64,000 nucleotides of DNA. It comes from Muscardinus avellanarius. Its lineage: Eukaryota; Chordata; Mammalia; Rodentia; Gliridae. The position numbers were made by a program, and so were the translations under genes. The notes under the pieces are model-generated. The model did no database searches, was not told the DNA's origin, and saw nothing but the letters and a program-made list of their open reading frames with translations. Positions 21,105-32,366 of this stretch are shown here, piece by piece (the stretch's first letter is position 1; the number at the start of each line of letters is the position of its first letter). The DNA is taken from NCBI GenBank assembly GCA_963383645.1, contig OY726566.1, forward strand, positions 93,932,529 to 93,996,528, written 5' to 3'.

Positions 21105-21120
21105 TTCCTAGTGACTTTTT

Positions 21121-21319
21121 TTTTTTTTTTTTTTTTGGTGGTACTGGGGTTCCTGGAAGCCCTTCTATCTCCGGGCTACACTCCCGACCTATTTTTATAC
21201 TTTTTTTATTTGGAAACAGGGTCTCCTAAGCCAGCGCGGCTGGCTTCGAACCTGCACGATCCTCCTGTCTCCGCCTCCCAAGCGTGGGGATTACAAGCGT
21301 GCACCACCACGCCCGGCTC
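21121..21319 (-). mobile_element. Young B1-dID SINE with target duplication
   Basis: CCTAGTGACTTTTT at 21107-21120 and 21320-21333 flanks the copy ending CACGCCCGGCT. Confidence 0.95.
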
Positions 21320-21372
21320 CCTAGTGACTTTTTAATTGTCAAGATCATATACCACAATGGCATATATTTTTT

Positions 21373-21545
21373 TTGTACTGGGTATTTCACCCAGAGGTAT
21401 TCTACCTCCGAGCTACATCCCTAGCCCTTTTTAAAAAAAAAAAATTATTTGGAATCAGGGTCTTGCTAGATTAATGAGAGTCTCACTACTTGCTAAGGCT
21501 GTCCTTGAACTTGCAAGCCTCCTGTCTCAGCCTCCCATGTACTGG
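21373..21545 (-). mobile_element. Old B1-dID SINE, 5' end lost
   Basis: GTACTGGGTATTTCACCCAG to TCAGCCTCCCATGTACTGGG. Confidence 0.88.
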
Positions 21546-21955
21546 GCCACAATGTCATCTTACTTGATCTCACAGTGGCTTCGGACAATGGAAGCCTTAT
21601 ACTTCTTGGCGTTCTCTCATCCCTTGGTTTCTAAGACCACACATCTTCTGTTTCTACCTCTTTCAGTTTCCTTTGTGAAAACTAAAAACTCCTCAGATCA
21701 CTGAATTCTCCTTTCAGAATTCCACCCTTTGTGGCTTCTTACTGTCCTGAACACTTCCTATGGGTGACTTCACCCATGACTTACACTGTCCCATATGTAA
21801 CTGTACTCCTATACAGGTGTGTAGGCACACCCCAATCGCCCTTGTGTCCTAAATCAAATTTCCAACTGTTTCTCCATTTTTAATAATATTTTCCCTGTAA
21901 AGCCCTCAACTTCAGTACATTTCATTTTCTATCCTCTCTTATAGGTCTTTTCTAT
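21546..21955. other. Unique sequence between SINEs
   Basis: About 400 bases, pyrimidine-rich, resembling a very old LINE (L2-like) remnant but not assignable; no gene seen. Confidence 0.4.
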
Positions 21956-21959
21956 TACT

Positions 21960-22167
21960 TTTTTCCCCCCAGTACTGGGAATGGAACCCAGGGGCAGTCT
22001 ACCTTCGAGCTCCACCCCACCCCTATTTCTATTCTTTATTTTGAAACAGGGTCTCACTGAGTTGCAAAGGGCCTCATTAAGTAGCTGAGGCTGTCCGTGA
22101 ACCACGATTCTCCTGTCTCAGCCTCCCAAATGCTGGGATTACAAGCGTGCGCCACCACATCTAGCTA
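21960..22167 (-). mobile_element. Old B1-dID SINE
   Basis: CAGTACTGGGAATGGAACCC through TGCGCCACCACATCTAGCT. Confidence 0.92.
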
Positions 22168-22175
22168 TTACTTTC

Positions 22176-22388
22176 TTTTTTTTTTTTTTTTTTTTTTTTT
22201 TTGGTGGTACTGGGGTTCCTGGAAGCCCTTCTACCTCCGGGCTACACTCCCAGACCTATTTTTACATTTTTATATTTGGAAACAGGGTCTCCTAAGCCAA
22301 CGCGCGCGGCTGGCTTCAAACCTGCACGATCCTCCTGTCTCTGCCTCCCAAGCGCGGGGATTACAAGCGTGCGCCACCACGCCCGGCT
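22176..22388 (-). mobile_element. Young B1-dID SINE with long T run
   Basis: T run, GGTGGTACTGGGGTTCCTGG, then CGCCACCACGCCCGGCT. Confidence 0.94.
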
Positions 22389-22700
22389 ACTAAGAACATT
22401 ATTGCCACCTCTTCTGTTTGGGCAAAAGCCTGAAATATTCTCAGCCTTCCTTTCCTACCCATCACACATTTATTTGCTCTTAGCATCTGGTCAGATTCTT
22501 TTGTTTCTGCTTCATCCATTCAACATAGTTTATCAGCTCATCTAGATTCCTTTCCATTCCCATTGGCATCTGCATGTCCTCCTGCAAAGCCCTTCAGCCT
22601 TTTGCACCTTCAGCCTCTGCTTTCTTCAACCCATTCTCCCCACACATCCACACAGTTCCCCCAAACAAGTCCAAACCCTTCATGTCACGTGGCTATTCCA
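22389..22700 (+). mobile_element. Possible L2 3' fragment
   Basis: Pyrimidine-rich sequence (CTGCAAAGCCCTTCAGCCTT and ACCCATTCTCCCCACACATC) looks like old L2 but has no diagnostic word. Confidence 0.3.
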
Positions 22701-22704
22701 AGAC

Positions 22705-23050
22705 TTTGTTCTGATGATCTACTACCATGTAATGAACCACCCCCAAATGTACTGGTTCAAAGCAAAACAAGCCAACGCACAAAACCCCGCTCACGTGTCT
22801 CTCTTCCAGGCCTGTGCGTGGCCATGTTCAGCTCAGCACACAGCTGGTCTGTTCTCTGTTTGTGTTAGAGTGGCTGGGGCAGGAGCCATCTGCAGACCTG
22901 ACAGGCTGACCCCACAGACGGCTGCCACAGCTCTTCACGTGGTCTCTGGTGTGCCGTGCTTCCTCCCAACATGGCGGACTCAGGATAGATGGATTTCTTA
23001 AATGGCAACTGGCTTCTCTTGAAACAAGCATCCCAGGAGATCAAGGCAGA
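22705..23050. mobile_element. Ancient mammalian interspersed repeat, family not assigned
   Basis: TACCATGTAATGAACCACCC, CAACATGGCGGACTCAGGAT and TTCTTAAATGGCAACTGGCT are recurrent words of a common mammalian repeat; I cannot name the family with certainty. Confidence 0.5.
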
Positions 23051-23575
23051 CACACAGTGCCACCTGCACCACAGTCTCTTGGTTCCAGAGGACCAGCCCA
23101 GATTCACTGCGGATTAACAAAGGCCCCGGGTGCATGTGGGAGAGCTACATCTTCGAAGACCAGTGACACAGTGGCCTTGGCTGCCATCTACACTGGGAAG
23201 AAGGAGTACAAATCCAACCTCAGTTTGCCTCTCTGGTTTTATCTTTCGGCATCTCCCCGGTGCTACCTGGAGCCCTGCCATAGTAAATGTTCTCGAGTTT
23301 ACAGTGAGTTTGACATTTTTTGTTGTTGTTGGCTCTTCTGCTGTTCTGTCTGCTCAGAGTCCTCTTCTCTTGGCCATTCTTTATGGCAATAGATGACAGC
23401 AGAGTGAACCAGTGATACCCGGCATTGTGTGGAGGGGAGGTGCCAATTGAGATGCCATGGCTGTGTGTAGATCTTCAATGCCATGCATGGTTGTTTACCT
23501 CCAGCACTCCGTCCACACCTCATTAACCCACTGACCATGTGGTGTTGTAGTTACCGGCTTCATGTCGGTTTCCCC
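23050..23575. other. Unique intergenic sequence
   Basis: No exon, repeat or motif that I can support; short open frames only. Confidence 0.5.
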
Positions 23576-23715
23576 GTCTAAGGTTTTGCCCTTTGTAGGC
23601 AGGAACCAAAAGGAACACATTTCTCTCTAGATCGTCAGCATCTCACAGTAGCGACTGGCCCATAACAGGTGCATATATTTTGTGTCAAATTTATAAGTGA
23701 ATAAATGAGCTTTAC
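23576..23715 (+). mobile_element. L2/MIR 3' end-like fragment
   Basis: The order GTAGGCAGGAACC, CATCTCACAGTAGCGACTGG, CCCATAACAGGTGCATAT, GTGAATAAATGAG follows the shared L2/MIR 3' end. Confidence 0.65.
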
Positions 23716-23859
23716 TCAGTCAAATAATTCACATCTCACAAGTATGCCATTTTTCAGACTGATTATGTTTGAGATATAAGCACAAGAATTTACTGCTCAG
23801 TGAATTTGTAAAAACAATGAACGCTTGGGTCAGGAAAGAGAACATTCTGGGCATTCTAG

Positions 23860-24470
23860 AGTGCCTCTGCCCGCTTCCTATTACTTGCCTTCTCCAAATA
23901 TAGCCACTATTTTGACCTAGCATCTGAGACCAGTTTTGCTTGTTTTGAAGTGTACATAAATGGAATCATGCAGTATATTTTCTTTGTTTCTGCTTCATTC
24001 ATTTGGCATTATCTGTCATTTCGTTTATGTTGTGTGCATATGGAGTTCATTCATTCTTACTGCTATATAGGATTTCTTTGTGCGAATGGACTACAATTCA
24101 CTCTTTTGTTCTGCTGGTGATGGACAATTTGACTATAATGGATGGTGCTAGATATAACTTTGTGTATGTGGTACTAGGGATTGAACACAGAGGCATTCTA
24201 ACCTCTGAGCTATACCTCTGGCCCTATTTATTTTATATTTGGAAACAGGATCTCACTAAGTTGCAGAAGGCCTCACGAGGTTGCTGGGATTGGCCACAAA
24301 CCTGCGATCCTCCTGTCTCAGCCTCCCAAGTATTGGGATTGCAGGTGTGAACCATCACGCCTGGCATGAATGGTGCTATATATCTTTTGATGAGCACATT
24401 ACTGTTGGTTATCTGTACAGCAATCCAGGTCTAGTCAGGAGACAGGAATCAGACAGTAATTTTTTGTGTG
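23860..24470. mobile_element. L1M fragment split by a SINE
   Basis: GGAATCATGCAGTATATTTT and TTCATTCATTTGGCATTAT follow the old L1 3' consensus; the SINE 24165-24366 interrupts. Confidence 0.65.
24165..24366 (-). mobile_element. Old B1-dID SINE with target duplication
   Basis: GGTACTAGGGATTGAACACA through CATCACGCCTGGC; diverged duplication ATGGTGCTAGATATA / ATGGTGCTATATATC on either side. Confidence 0.9.
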
Positions 24471-24620
24471 TGGTACTGGGGTTCCTGGAAACCCTTCTAC
24501 CTCCAGGCTACACTCCCAGAACTATTTTATACTTTTTAAATTTTTGGAAACAGGGTCTCTTAAGCCAGTGCGGCTGGCTTCAAACCTGTGCAATCCTCCT
24601 GTCTCCGCCTCCCAAGCACC
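24462..24620 (-). mobile_element. Young B1-dID SINE, 5' truncated
   Basis: GGTACTGGGGTTCCTGGAAA to CTCCGCCTCCCAAGC; the B1 left end is missing. Confidence 0.92.
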
Positions 24621-25099
24621 CAGGAGATTTCTTAGAGGGTCTGTCAACTTCAATATTTTAATCATTTTATCAATTAAAATAGTTACTATAATAAAACACC
24701 CGAGGCTGGTTGACTAGAGTTAACCCGTGCAATTATGGCTTCATCTCCAACATGTTTATTTCTTCTTTTTCCCTGAGTTCAAAATTCTAGCATCTTTGAA
24801 GGAATAGCAACTTCTTGGATAGCAGCAGGACCCACTGTGTCCAAACCTCTGCATGGTGAGGAAGGACCTGTTGCTCCGGGGATTTTCATTATCTTTGCCC
24901 TGGTGTTGTCCGTGGGGAACACTGTTGAGGCGGTCTTCACAGCCATTTTTACCTTGCATTCCAGCCACTCAGACAGATTGTGAATCATTTATAAATCCAC
25001 TTAGCCAAGTTGTTGACAAAAAATTAAGTAAGATGACTCCTGTGGGATCCTCTTGATACGTCTCAAGTTGACAATCCTACGGAGATCTGTCATTTGATT
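24621..25099. other. Unique intergenic sequence
   Basis: No supported feature; small open frames around 24756-25056 in both directions lack similarity to known proteins. Confidence 0.5.
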
Positions 25100-25215
25100 T
25101 TTTTAAGCCTAGTTTTCATATCTATCAAATAAGGATGATTTTTTTCATCTCCACATCACATAAATCTCAAGATGCTTGGAGATGTGCACAGGAGTGGAGA
25201 ACTATAAATAAACTT
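25100..25215. mobile_element. MIR-like fragment
   Basis: GTTTTCATATCTATCAAATA AGGATGATTTTTTTCATCTC is a diverged MIR word. Confidence 0.45.
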
Positions 25216-25449
25216 AAGGTATTCGTTATAAAGTCAAAATAATCTTATTGCTTATTTCATAGGTCATATTCAAGCAATGCCCCGGTGTATTGGGAAATCT
25301 GTGGACTTTAAGTTCTTCAAGGGCATTATTGAATGACAGAGTTTTCTTTTCTGTAGTTAAGGAGCACATAGTTATGGCTCAGAAGGAAACCTTAAGTAGA
25401 AAGTGAGTGGCCTGAGAACAAGGACTTTGTCTTTTTAGCACCTCGCAAC

Positions 25450-25555
25450 CTCCTTTCTGTTTTCTTTCTTTCTTCTTTTCTTTCTTTCTCCCTCCTTCCT
25501 TCCTTCCTTCCTTCCTTCCTTCCTTCCTTCCTTCCTTCCTTTCTCCTTCCTTCCT
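25450..25555. repeat. Pyrimidine tract, (TTCC)n
   Basis: About 100 bases of almost pure C/T with a long TTCC run, adjacent to a reverse SINE. Confidence 0.95.
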
Positions 25556-25626
25556 TTTGCAGTACTGGGGATTGAACCCAGCGACATTCTACCTTTAAGC
25601 TATACTGCCAGACCTTCTTTCTTTTT

Positions 25627-25675
<49 letters not shown>

Positions 25676-25678
25676 TTT

Positions 25679-25743
<65 letters not shown>

Positions 25744-25917
25744 TTCTTATTTTGAAGTACTGGGAATGGAACCCAGGGGCATTCTACCTTGGAAACAAGG
25801 TCTCACTGAGTTGCAAAGGGCCTCATTAAGTAGATGAGACTGGCCTCAAACCTGTGATTCTCCTGTCTCAGCCTCCCAAGTACTGAGATTACAAGTGTGT
25901 GCCACCATGCCTGGCTC
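25556..25917 (-). mobile_element. Split SINE with (TTTC)n and (TC)n inside
   Basis: One ID part (25556-25616), then (TTTC)n 25616-25684 and (TC)n 25685-25740, then a second ID part (25757-25793) joined to a B1 part (25794-25917). This is a SINE tail that expanded inside or next to another SINE. Confidence 0.85.
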
Positions 25918-26890
25918 TGCTTGCTGATTCCATGAACTTGATTACTCGAGGGGCATAACATAAGTAGAATCACATAATATTTGTTGTTTTGTGTCTGGTT
26001 CGTTTTACTTAGCATAATATGCTCAAGGTTAATCCACGTTATAGCATGTGTCAGAATTTCCTTCCTTTTTAAGACTGAATAATGTTCCATTTTATGTACG
26101 TACCACATTTTGTTTATCCATTCATCTCCTGCAGTGGTTTCGATAATTTTAATGTGTTTCTTAAAAGCTCTTGTGCTGGAAGCTTGGTGCCCCGCGTGGC
26201 CATGTTGAGAAGTGGCAGAATCCTTCAGAGGGGGCTCAAGAGGGAGGTGATTACACCTTTAAGGAGGATTAGCGCTTTTCCTGCATTGTCATTCTCATGG
26301 GAAGTTGTGCAAGAGTGGGTTGTTATCAAGTGAGACTGCCCTGTGCACTTGGCCCCTTCTGTACACTGCTGGTTCACTATTTGTTTTTCTACCATGTTGG
26401 GACACAGTCAGGGAATTTCACCAGGATGTTTGATCCATCCAACCACTAGAATAAAGGGTCAAATAAACCTCTTAAAATTAAGGATCTGGCCTCTGGTATT
26501 TTGTTACAGCAACGGAAAATGAATGAATACAACCCATCGATGAATAGTTGAGCTGCTCCTACCTTTGGGCCACTGTGAATGAAGTTGTGAAGATGACTAC
26601 AGTATACAGGTATCACTTTAGGACTGCTTTCAGATGTTTTGGGAATATTCCTGCAAGTGGAATTCCTATATCTGATTTTATTCTAGGTTTAACATTTTGA
26701 GGAACAAATGCTCCAAGTAATCCACATCCTTGCCAATACTTGACCCTTGCCAGCACGAGCTATTCTTTGTTTAATTGTTTTTTGTAGTCATCTTAAAAAG
26801 GATGGTATTTCATTTTGGTTCTGATTTGCATATGTGATGTGAATCATCTTTTCATGGCTTATTGGCCATGTGTAGATCTTCTTTGGAGAA
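25918..26890. mobile_element. L1M 3' fragment split by an LTR
   Basis: AATAATGTTCCATTTTATGT and CACATTTTGTTTATCCATTC (left) continue after the LTR with CTGCAAGTGGAATTCCTAT and TGGCTTATTGGCCATGTGTA (right), in consensus order. Confidence 0.75.
26148..26532 (+). mobile_element. MLT1-type MaLR LTR
   Basis: GCTGGAAGCTTGGTGCCC, AGAGGGAGGTGATTAC and the end GGTATTTTGTTACAGCAACG are typical. It is an old endogenous retroviral LTR with no coding sequence, inserted in the L1M fragment. Confidence 0.7.
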
Positions 26891-26924
26891 ATATCTACTG
26901 AAGATCTTTAAATTCACATTTTTT

Positions 26925-27139
26925 TTTTTTTTTTTTTTTTTGGTGGTACTGGGGTTCCTGGAAGCCCTTCTACCTCCGGGATACACTCCCACGGGCTACA
27001 CTCCCAGACCTATTTTTTAACATTTTTATGTGGAAACAGGGTCTCTTAAGCCAGCAAGGCTGGCTCCGAAACAGCGCGATCCTCCTGTCTCCGCCTCCCA
27101 AGCGTGGGGATTACAAGCGTGCGTCACTATGCCCGGCTC
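26925..27139 (-). mobile_element. Young B1-dID SINE with target duplication and internal repeat
   Basis: AAATTCACATTTTT at 26910-26924 and 27140-27153; inside, ACACTCCCACGGGCT/ACACTCCCAG shows a small duplication. Confidence 0.94.
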
Positions 27140-27153
27140 AAATTCACATTTTT

Positions 27154-27360
27154 AAAGCATGATGTACAATAATCTTTAATTCAGATTCCTTCTATGATCT
27201 GCCAGCTTCTGACCCTTGATCACTCGCTAAGCAACAGAGCCAGAAAAATCAGGAGGCACTCGTTGGACACCCTGATATGACACCTGCTTGGTTCATTCTG
27301 GTGCCTTACTCTCAGGATTAATCCTCAGTTCCCTCAGGGATTAATGACACTTTTACCTTT
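27154..27360. other. Unique sequence
   Basis: Short stretch with no recognised feature. Confidence 0.4.
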
Positions 27361-27578
27361 TCTTCATTTAAAATTTTTATCCTAGGTTTGGTTTTAAATT
27401 TGCAATACATTTTGATGGTGCAAAATTCAAAAGGTACAAAGAATACTAGGGTAAAATAATTTTCCTTTCATCTCCAGAACTCCAGCAACCCAGTACTAAT
27501 AACTTTGAGGCTACATTATTAGTAGTGTTTTGTGCTTTCTTTTATTAGTTTTTCCCCCCATTGTGATGCTATGTTTTC

Positions 27579-27589
27579 TTTCTTTCTTC

Positions 27590-27651
<62 letters not shown>

Positions 27652-27848
27652 CGGTACTGGGGATGGAACCACCCAGGGGCATTCTGCCTCTGAGCTACAC
27701 TCCTAGCCCTATTTCTTATTCTTTATGTTGAAACCGGGTCTCACTGAGTTGCAAACAGCCTAAGTAGCTGAGGCTGTCCATGAACCATGATCCTCTTATC
27801 TCAGCCTCCCAAATGCTGGGATTACAAGCATGTGCCACCACGCCCAGC
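27579..27848 (-). mobile_element. Old B1-dID SINE with (TTTC)n tail
   Basis: The (CTTT)n tail runs 27579-27651, then GGTACTGGGGATGGAACCAC through TGCCACCACGCCCAGCT. Confidence 0.93.
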
Positions 27849-27929
27849 TTGTTTTTCTTGAATGTATCTTGGAAAATGCTTAATATTAGCCCTGGGGTTG
27901 TTTTATTTTTTCTTAATGACTGCATCAGA

Positions 27930-28030
27930 AGTTTAGTGAGACCTTGTTTCAAAATAAAAAAATAAAAAATGGGGGCTGGGGATATTAGGTTGCAGATAGA
28001 ATATCCCTGGGTTCAATACCCAGTGATAAG
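27930..28030 (+). mobile_element. SINE right half (5' truncated)
   Basis: GTTTAGTGAGACCTTGTTTC to GGGTTCAATACCCAGTG. Confidence 0.85.
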
Positions 28031-28312
28031 TAAATATATATTACACACATATATGCATGTATAATGAAATATGTATATATTCCCATTTATGGATGTGAAA
28101 TGTTTTAATTAGTCCCTTGTTGGATGTTCAGGTTCTTCCTGATCTTTTGTGCATCGGCACTGCACTGGATATTACTGGCATGTATTTTTTAATAAACCAG
28201 ATAGGTGGGCACCAGCCCTTACTTCATTATGACACAGGCAAGTGAATTGAACTGCCATAACCAAGGATAGTTCTTTCTAAACCTGTTTTCTATAACCAGA
28301 TACAAAAACACC

Positions 28313-28525
28313 AAGCCACGCAGTGGTGCACACCTGTAATCCCAGGGATTGGAAGGCTCAGCTAGGAGCATTGCAGGTTTGAGGATAGTTTCAGCAATTT
28401 AGAAAGACCCTCAGAAACTTAGAAAGACCCTGTTTAAAAAAAATGGGGGCTTTAGGGGTGTAGCTCAGAGGTAGATTGCCACGGGTTCAATCTCAAGTAC
28501 AAAAACAAAACAACAACAGAAAACC
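28313..28525 (+). mobile_element. Old B1-dID SINE
   Basis: GCCACGCAGTGGTGCACACC through GGGTTCAATCTCAAGTAC and an A-rich tail. Confidence 0.9.
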
Positions 28526-29665
28526 CCAAAGCAGATACTTTAATACTTATGTACAAAATAGTACATGTTATACATCTCATGCGTTTTTCTGAAAACTTTA
28601 GCCTGAGAGTACTCGTAGATTTAATATCATTAGGAGATAACTAACCCAAATTAAGCAATAATTTCCAGACAATGAATCCATTTTAGAACTGAATATTGTT
28701 GTACGAAAATAATTTTGAACAAAAAATTTCATGTAATCATTCTCTGCTTTAGCAAAGAAAAATACACTGACCACAAGCTGTCCTCATCTTATGGATTCAA
28801 CCTTATGGTTTTGAGCACCTGTAATTAGCGCTATGACTCTTACTGAGCCATCCAACTGTGGTTCAAGTGCCCTGACACAGGAGGCCCCCATCCTTCAAGA
28901 AGCCCTCTTGCTGGCTGAAGGCTGATCAGTGCTCCTGCAGCGCCCCCTAGTGTCTGGTACTTACCCCTAGCCTGTCAACACGATGGCCAGCTTTCCCTAC
29001 CTCTCTCCATCTGTGAAGGCAAGCATGGTGATCTCATCATTTTGAGTATCCAGCTCCTAAAGATAGTGCCCAGCAGACTATAATCACAAATGAATGTCTG
29101 TTGGATGACGGAATGGCGGACTAAATAAACGAAGGAGTGAAAGAATAGATTCCTGTATGCCTTCGCGGAGTTCTCTCTGCTTTCCGTAGCTTTTAGTTTT
29201 GACTTCTTTCATGCCATCGCTGCTTTGATGTCCAGCATGTTGGACTCTGGCCACTGCCCCCTTCTGGTCCTCTGTAGCCTGAGAAACTGGACTGGCTAAG
29301 TGTGGGCAATCGGGCTTAAAATAAATGGTGGACTCTCCATAAGTCAAGTTTATGGCCTTAGCGCATCATCTTTCTGACAGGTAGCTTGGGAATTCTAAGG
29401 CATATTTTGCTTCTCCCCTGGCTCTTGTGTGCCGAATTGAGTCGTCAATCAGCCGATTGCTGGGTTTCAAAGTTACTGCTGTGGTGGAAGTCTGCAGAAA
29501 TTCATTAGGAGCCTAGATAAGCGGCCGACACGATTCTGGAAGTACGGGTTATATATCGCCAAGCCTGCGCATGGTGAGAGCTTAGTATATACTTATTGAG
29601 AGGCAAAAGAAAAGCGCAGGGCATGCTCCTGTGCCTTCAATAACAATAGCGGATGCATAGAGCAC
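28526..29665. other. Repeat-poor intergenic sequence with a CTCF-like site
   Basis: About 1.1 kb with no recognised repeat or exon. It contains the CTCF-like motif at 28938-28956. Candidate regulatory DNA by position and low repeat content only. Confidence 0.5.
28938..28956 (-). promoter_or_regulatory. CTCF-like binding motif
   Basis: On the minus strand CAGACACTAGGGGGCGCTG matches the CTCF core (CCASNAGGGGGCGC) at about 14 of 19 positions. Confidence 0.6.
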
Positions 29666-29669
29666 GCAG

Positions 29670-29805
29670 ACACTTTACTCAAATGACCTCACTTTATCTT
29701 CATAAAAACCCAGTGAGAGGGGCACTGTAATTATGTCCATTTGGGAGATGGGGACATGCAGGCTTAGAGAGATTAGGGTGATAAAAAGTTGTGAGCTCAG
29801 CTGTT
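29670..29805 (+). mobile_element. MIR fragment
   Basis: CACTTTATCTTCATAAAAAC CCAGTGAGAGGGGCACTGTA and GGCTTAGAGAGATTAGGGTG follow MIR. Confidence 0.75.
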
Positions 29806-29939
29806 TGATTCTAGAGACCGCAGTCACCACGGTCTTGCTCCACTGACCCCAGATGCCCTCAGCTTCATCAGAGAGACGAGAGGGACGCCCATGATGTCTC
29901 AGACATGACTCCAGATGCTCACTCACGGCCGGGTCCCTG

Positions 29940-30120
29940 GCACCTCGCTCTTCCCTGTGCAGCCCGCTCTCCAGCACACGGGGGCTCCTTTCTGTTCCTG
30001 CAGCACGCTGCGCCCCTTCCTGTCCCAGGGCCTTTGAACTGGCTAGTCCCTGCGCCTGGAGCTTTTCTCCCGGGTGTATCCATGGCTTCCTCCTTCCTTT
30101 CATTCAATTCTACGTTTATA
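29940..30120 (+). mobile_element. L2 3' fragment
   Basis: GCCTTTGAACTGGCTAGTCC CTGCGCCTGGAGC matches the L2 word CTTTGCACTTGCTGTTCC CTCTGCCTGGAA. Confidence 0.6.
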
Positions 30121-30175
30121 TGTTAATTGCTCAGAGAGACTTTTCCATACCACTTTGTCTAAATTAGCATCTTCC

Positions 30176-30402
30176 AGCCGGGCGTGGTGGCGCACGCTTG
30201 TAATCCCAGCGCTTGGGAGGCTGAGACAGGAGGATCGCACAGGTTCGAAGCCAGCCTCAGCTACTTAGTGAGGCTCTCAGCAACTTAGTGAGACCCTGTT
30301 TCCAAATAAAATATAAAAATAGGTCTGGGAGTATAATCCGGAGGTTGAAAGCCTCTGGGTTCCACCCCCATACCACCAAAAAAATAAAAATAATAAATAA
30401 AT
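30176..30402 (+). mobile_element. Young B1-dID SINE, best full-length copy
   Basis: GCCGGGCGTGGTGGCGCACG through CCCATACCACC and an (AAAT)n tail, flanked by AAATTAGCATCTTCC at 30161-30175 and 30403-30417. It is a good reference for the young subfamily. Confidence 0.97.
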
Positions 30403-30628
30403 AAATTAGCATCTTCCTGATGTAAGTTTGCAGGTTTTCTTTCACATGTGGAAACTATAAAGAAAAAGGAAAGAAAAGGAACTACATGGGAACGAGGAAG
30501 GAGTCCAGCAGGGTAGCTGAAGGGGATGGAGGAGGGAGGGAAAGGGGATGGATGGGGAAAGAAACAGACCAAACGATGTTATGCACACATGTAAATGCAA
30601 CCCTGTGCATCTCACCATCATCGCTATT

Positions 30629-30660
30629 ATTGTTGTTGTTGTTGTTGTTGTTGTTATTAT
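30629..30660. repeat. (TTG)n microsatellite
   Basis: TTG triplets changing to ATT, tail of the next reverse SINE. Confidence 0.95.
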
Positions 30661-30856
30661 TTTCATTATTCTTATTTTGGTACTGGGGATTGAAATCAGG
30701 GGCATTCTACCCAAGCCACACCCCCAGCCCTTTTTTTTTTTTTTTGAAACAGGGTCTAAGTTACTGAGGGCCTTGCTAAGTTGCTGACGCTAGCCTCAAA
30801 CCTGCGATCCTCCTGTCTCAGCCTCCCAAGTACTGAGATCACAGGCGTGTGCCACA
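30661..30856 (-). mobile_element. Old B1-dID SINE
   Basis: GGTACTGGGGATTGAAATCA through GATCACAGGCGTGTGCCAC. Confidence 0.9.
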
Positions 30857-31084
30857 AGTCTGTAATCTCAGTGCTTATTATAATTGTATGCAAGGCTTAT
30901 TGGATACAGTGATAATGCAACAATAAAAAATAACAAATAAAAAACACAAACCAAAATAAATAAAATAGCATCTCCCCGATGCGGTGTCTGACTTTATTCT
31001 TTATTCTTGCATAACATTAATCGCCTTTTCATATATTTAGTTTTTCTTGTCTGTCTCTTCCACTCAGTCGTAGACTCGAGGAGG

Positions 31085-31175
31085 GCAGCACTTGGTGAGC
31101 ACCCTCATTGTCTAGAACAGGGCCTGGCACACACTAGAACTCAATATATACCTGAGAAATGAGGAGGTTCGCTTC
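31085..31175 (+). mobile_element. L2/MIR 3' end fragment
   Basis: AACAGGGCCTGGCACACACT AGAACTCAATATATACCTGA matches the shared 3' end. Confidence 0.7.
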
Positions 31176-31224
31176 TTCCAAGCCAGTGTTCTTCTTCAAC
31201 ATAACTGACATGTATCAAGCAGCC

Positions 31225-31430
31225 GTTCTGAACCAGGCATTCTGCCAGATATTTTACATTACGGTCCTGCATTTATTACTTTGCCATGGCCTCATGGGAG
31301 AGATATCTTATTTTTATTTGACATCCCCAGGTAAGAAAGTCCGGTTCAGAGAGCTGGAGCAACAGCGCCCAGGCAGTTGGTGGCTGAGCCGGGGTCTGGG
31401 CTGCTGGGCTGCACTTGAGTCCATGGTCCT
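31225..31430 (+). mobile_element. MIR
   Basis: CCAGGCATTCTGCCAGATAT, GCCTCATGGGAGAGATATCT, ACATCCCCAGGTAAGAAAGT and GCAGTTGGTGGCTGAGCCGG follow the MIR core in order. Confidence 0.8.
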
Positions 31431-32160
31431 TCCCGCTGTGATTACGTCCCGGGAGTGTATCACGCTTGTGTTTTCTTGTTCTTGCACAGCTAGAGTCTGT
31501 GTCTTTAAAGCTTTTCGTGGCAAGCGGCTTCTCTTCAATTTCTGTACTGATGGTATTTCAGTAAATTCTAACAGGCAGAAAAGAAAATTGGATCCTGGGC
31601 TTTTAGAGCTCCCGCCTAATGCCCAGGACAGGTCCTTGCGAGGGTCAGGACCCAGGCAGCAGCCCCTCCACCCAGGCTCAGATTTCATCCGGGGCCCTTC
31701 GGATCCATGACAGATGGCTTACAGGACCTTTGTGGGCAGCAAGGAGGGAAGTGAGGGACGGCAAGGCAGCAACGATTTCTCTTTTCTGTTCCTGCTCTTG
31801 GCACAAGAAAAGCTTGTCCCTGTGTAGAAAGTTTCCCAAAATCGTCACTGATGCATCAACAGGGTCCCCCGCCCCCACCTGCCACCAAGAGTTCTTTCAC
31901 AGTCTGCTTACCTTGAGCACCTCTGACTGCTGGAAGTAACGGTGAGCACTGAGAGCGGACAGGCAGTCCCTGAGCCCTTCTGCAGAATCAGTGTGCCCCA
32001 GTGGCCATCCTGCACTTGCGCCGGCTAACCCACCTGCTTCGCGTTAGCCTGCTCTTTGGGGGAAGGCTGACGGAAGGCGCTTCTTTTCTGCAAACGAAAA
32101 CAACTCAGACTGAATATCAACTCTTTCCCATGAGGCATCCATGTAGTGTTGTGGGATTTA
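31431..32160. other. Unique intergenic sequence
   Basis: About 730 bases with overlapping open frames on both strands (up to 183 codons starting within the MIR at 31159), but no match to a known protein and no splice-supported exon. Confidence 0.5.
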
Positions 32161-32366
32161 TTTATTTATTTATTTATTTTTGGTGGTACTGGGGTTCCTG
32201 GAAGCCCTTCTACCTCCGGGCTACACTCCCAGACCTATTTTTACATTTTTATTTGGAAACAGGGTCTCCTAAGCCAGCGCGCGCGGCTGGCTTCGAACCT
32301 GCGCGATCCTCCTGTCTCCGCCTCCCAAGCTCGGGGATTACAAGCGTGCGCCACCACGCCCGGCTT
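32161..32366 (-). mobile_element. Young B1-dID SINE
   Basis: (TTTA)n tail, GGTGGTACTGGGGTTCCTGG, ends TGCGCCACCACGCCCGGCT; very close to the young consensus. Confidence 0.95.

Larger units (their letters stand above)
27370..28200. mobile_element. L1M fragment split by SINEs
   Basis: TTTGCAATACATTTTGATGG, CAGTACTAATAACTTTGAGG and, after the SINEs, TTAATTAGTCCCTTGTTGGA and GTTCAGGTTCTTCCTGATC follow the old L1 3' consensus. Confidence 0.6.

Noticed and set aside
22705..23050. Apparent exon-like GC-rich segment with frames on both strands
   Set aside because: Its words belong to a common ancient interspersed repeat, so coding potential is not supported.
31159..31710. Open frame of 183 codons
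   Set aside because: It runs through a MIR element and has no recognisable domain, splice context or conservation evidence.
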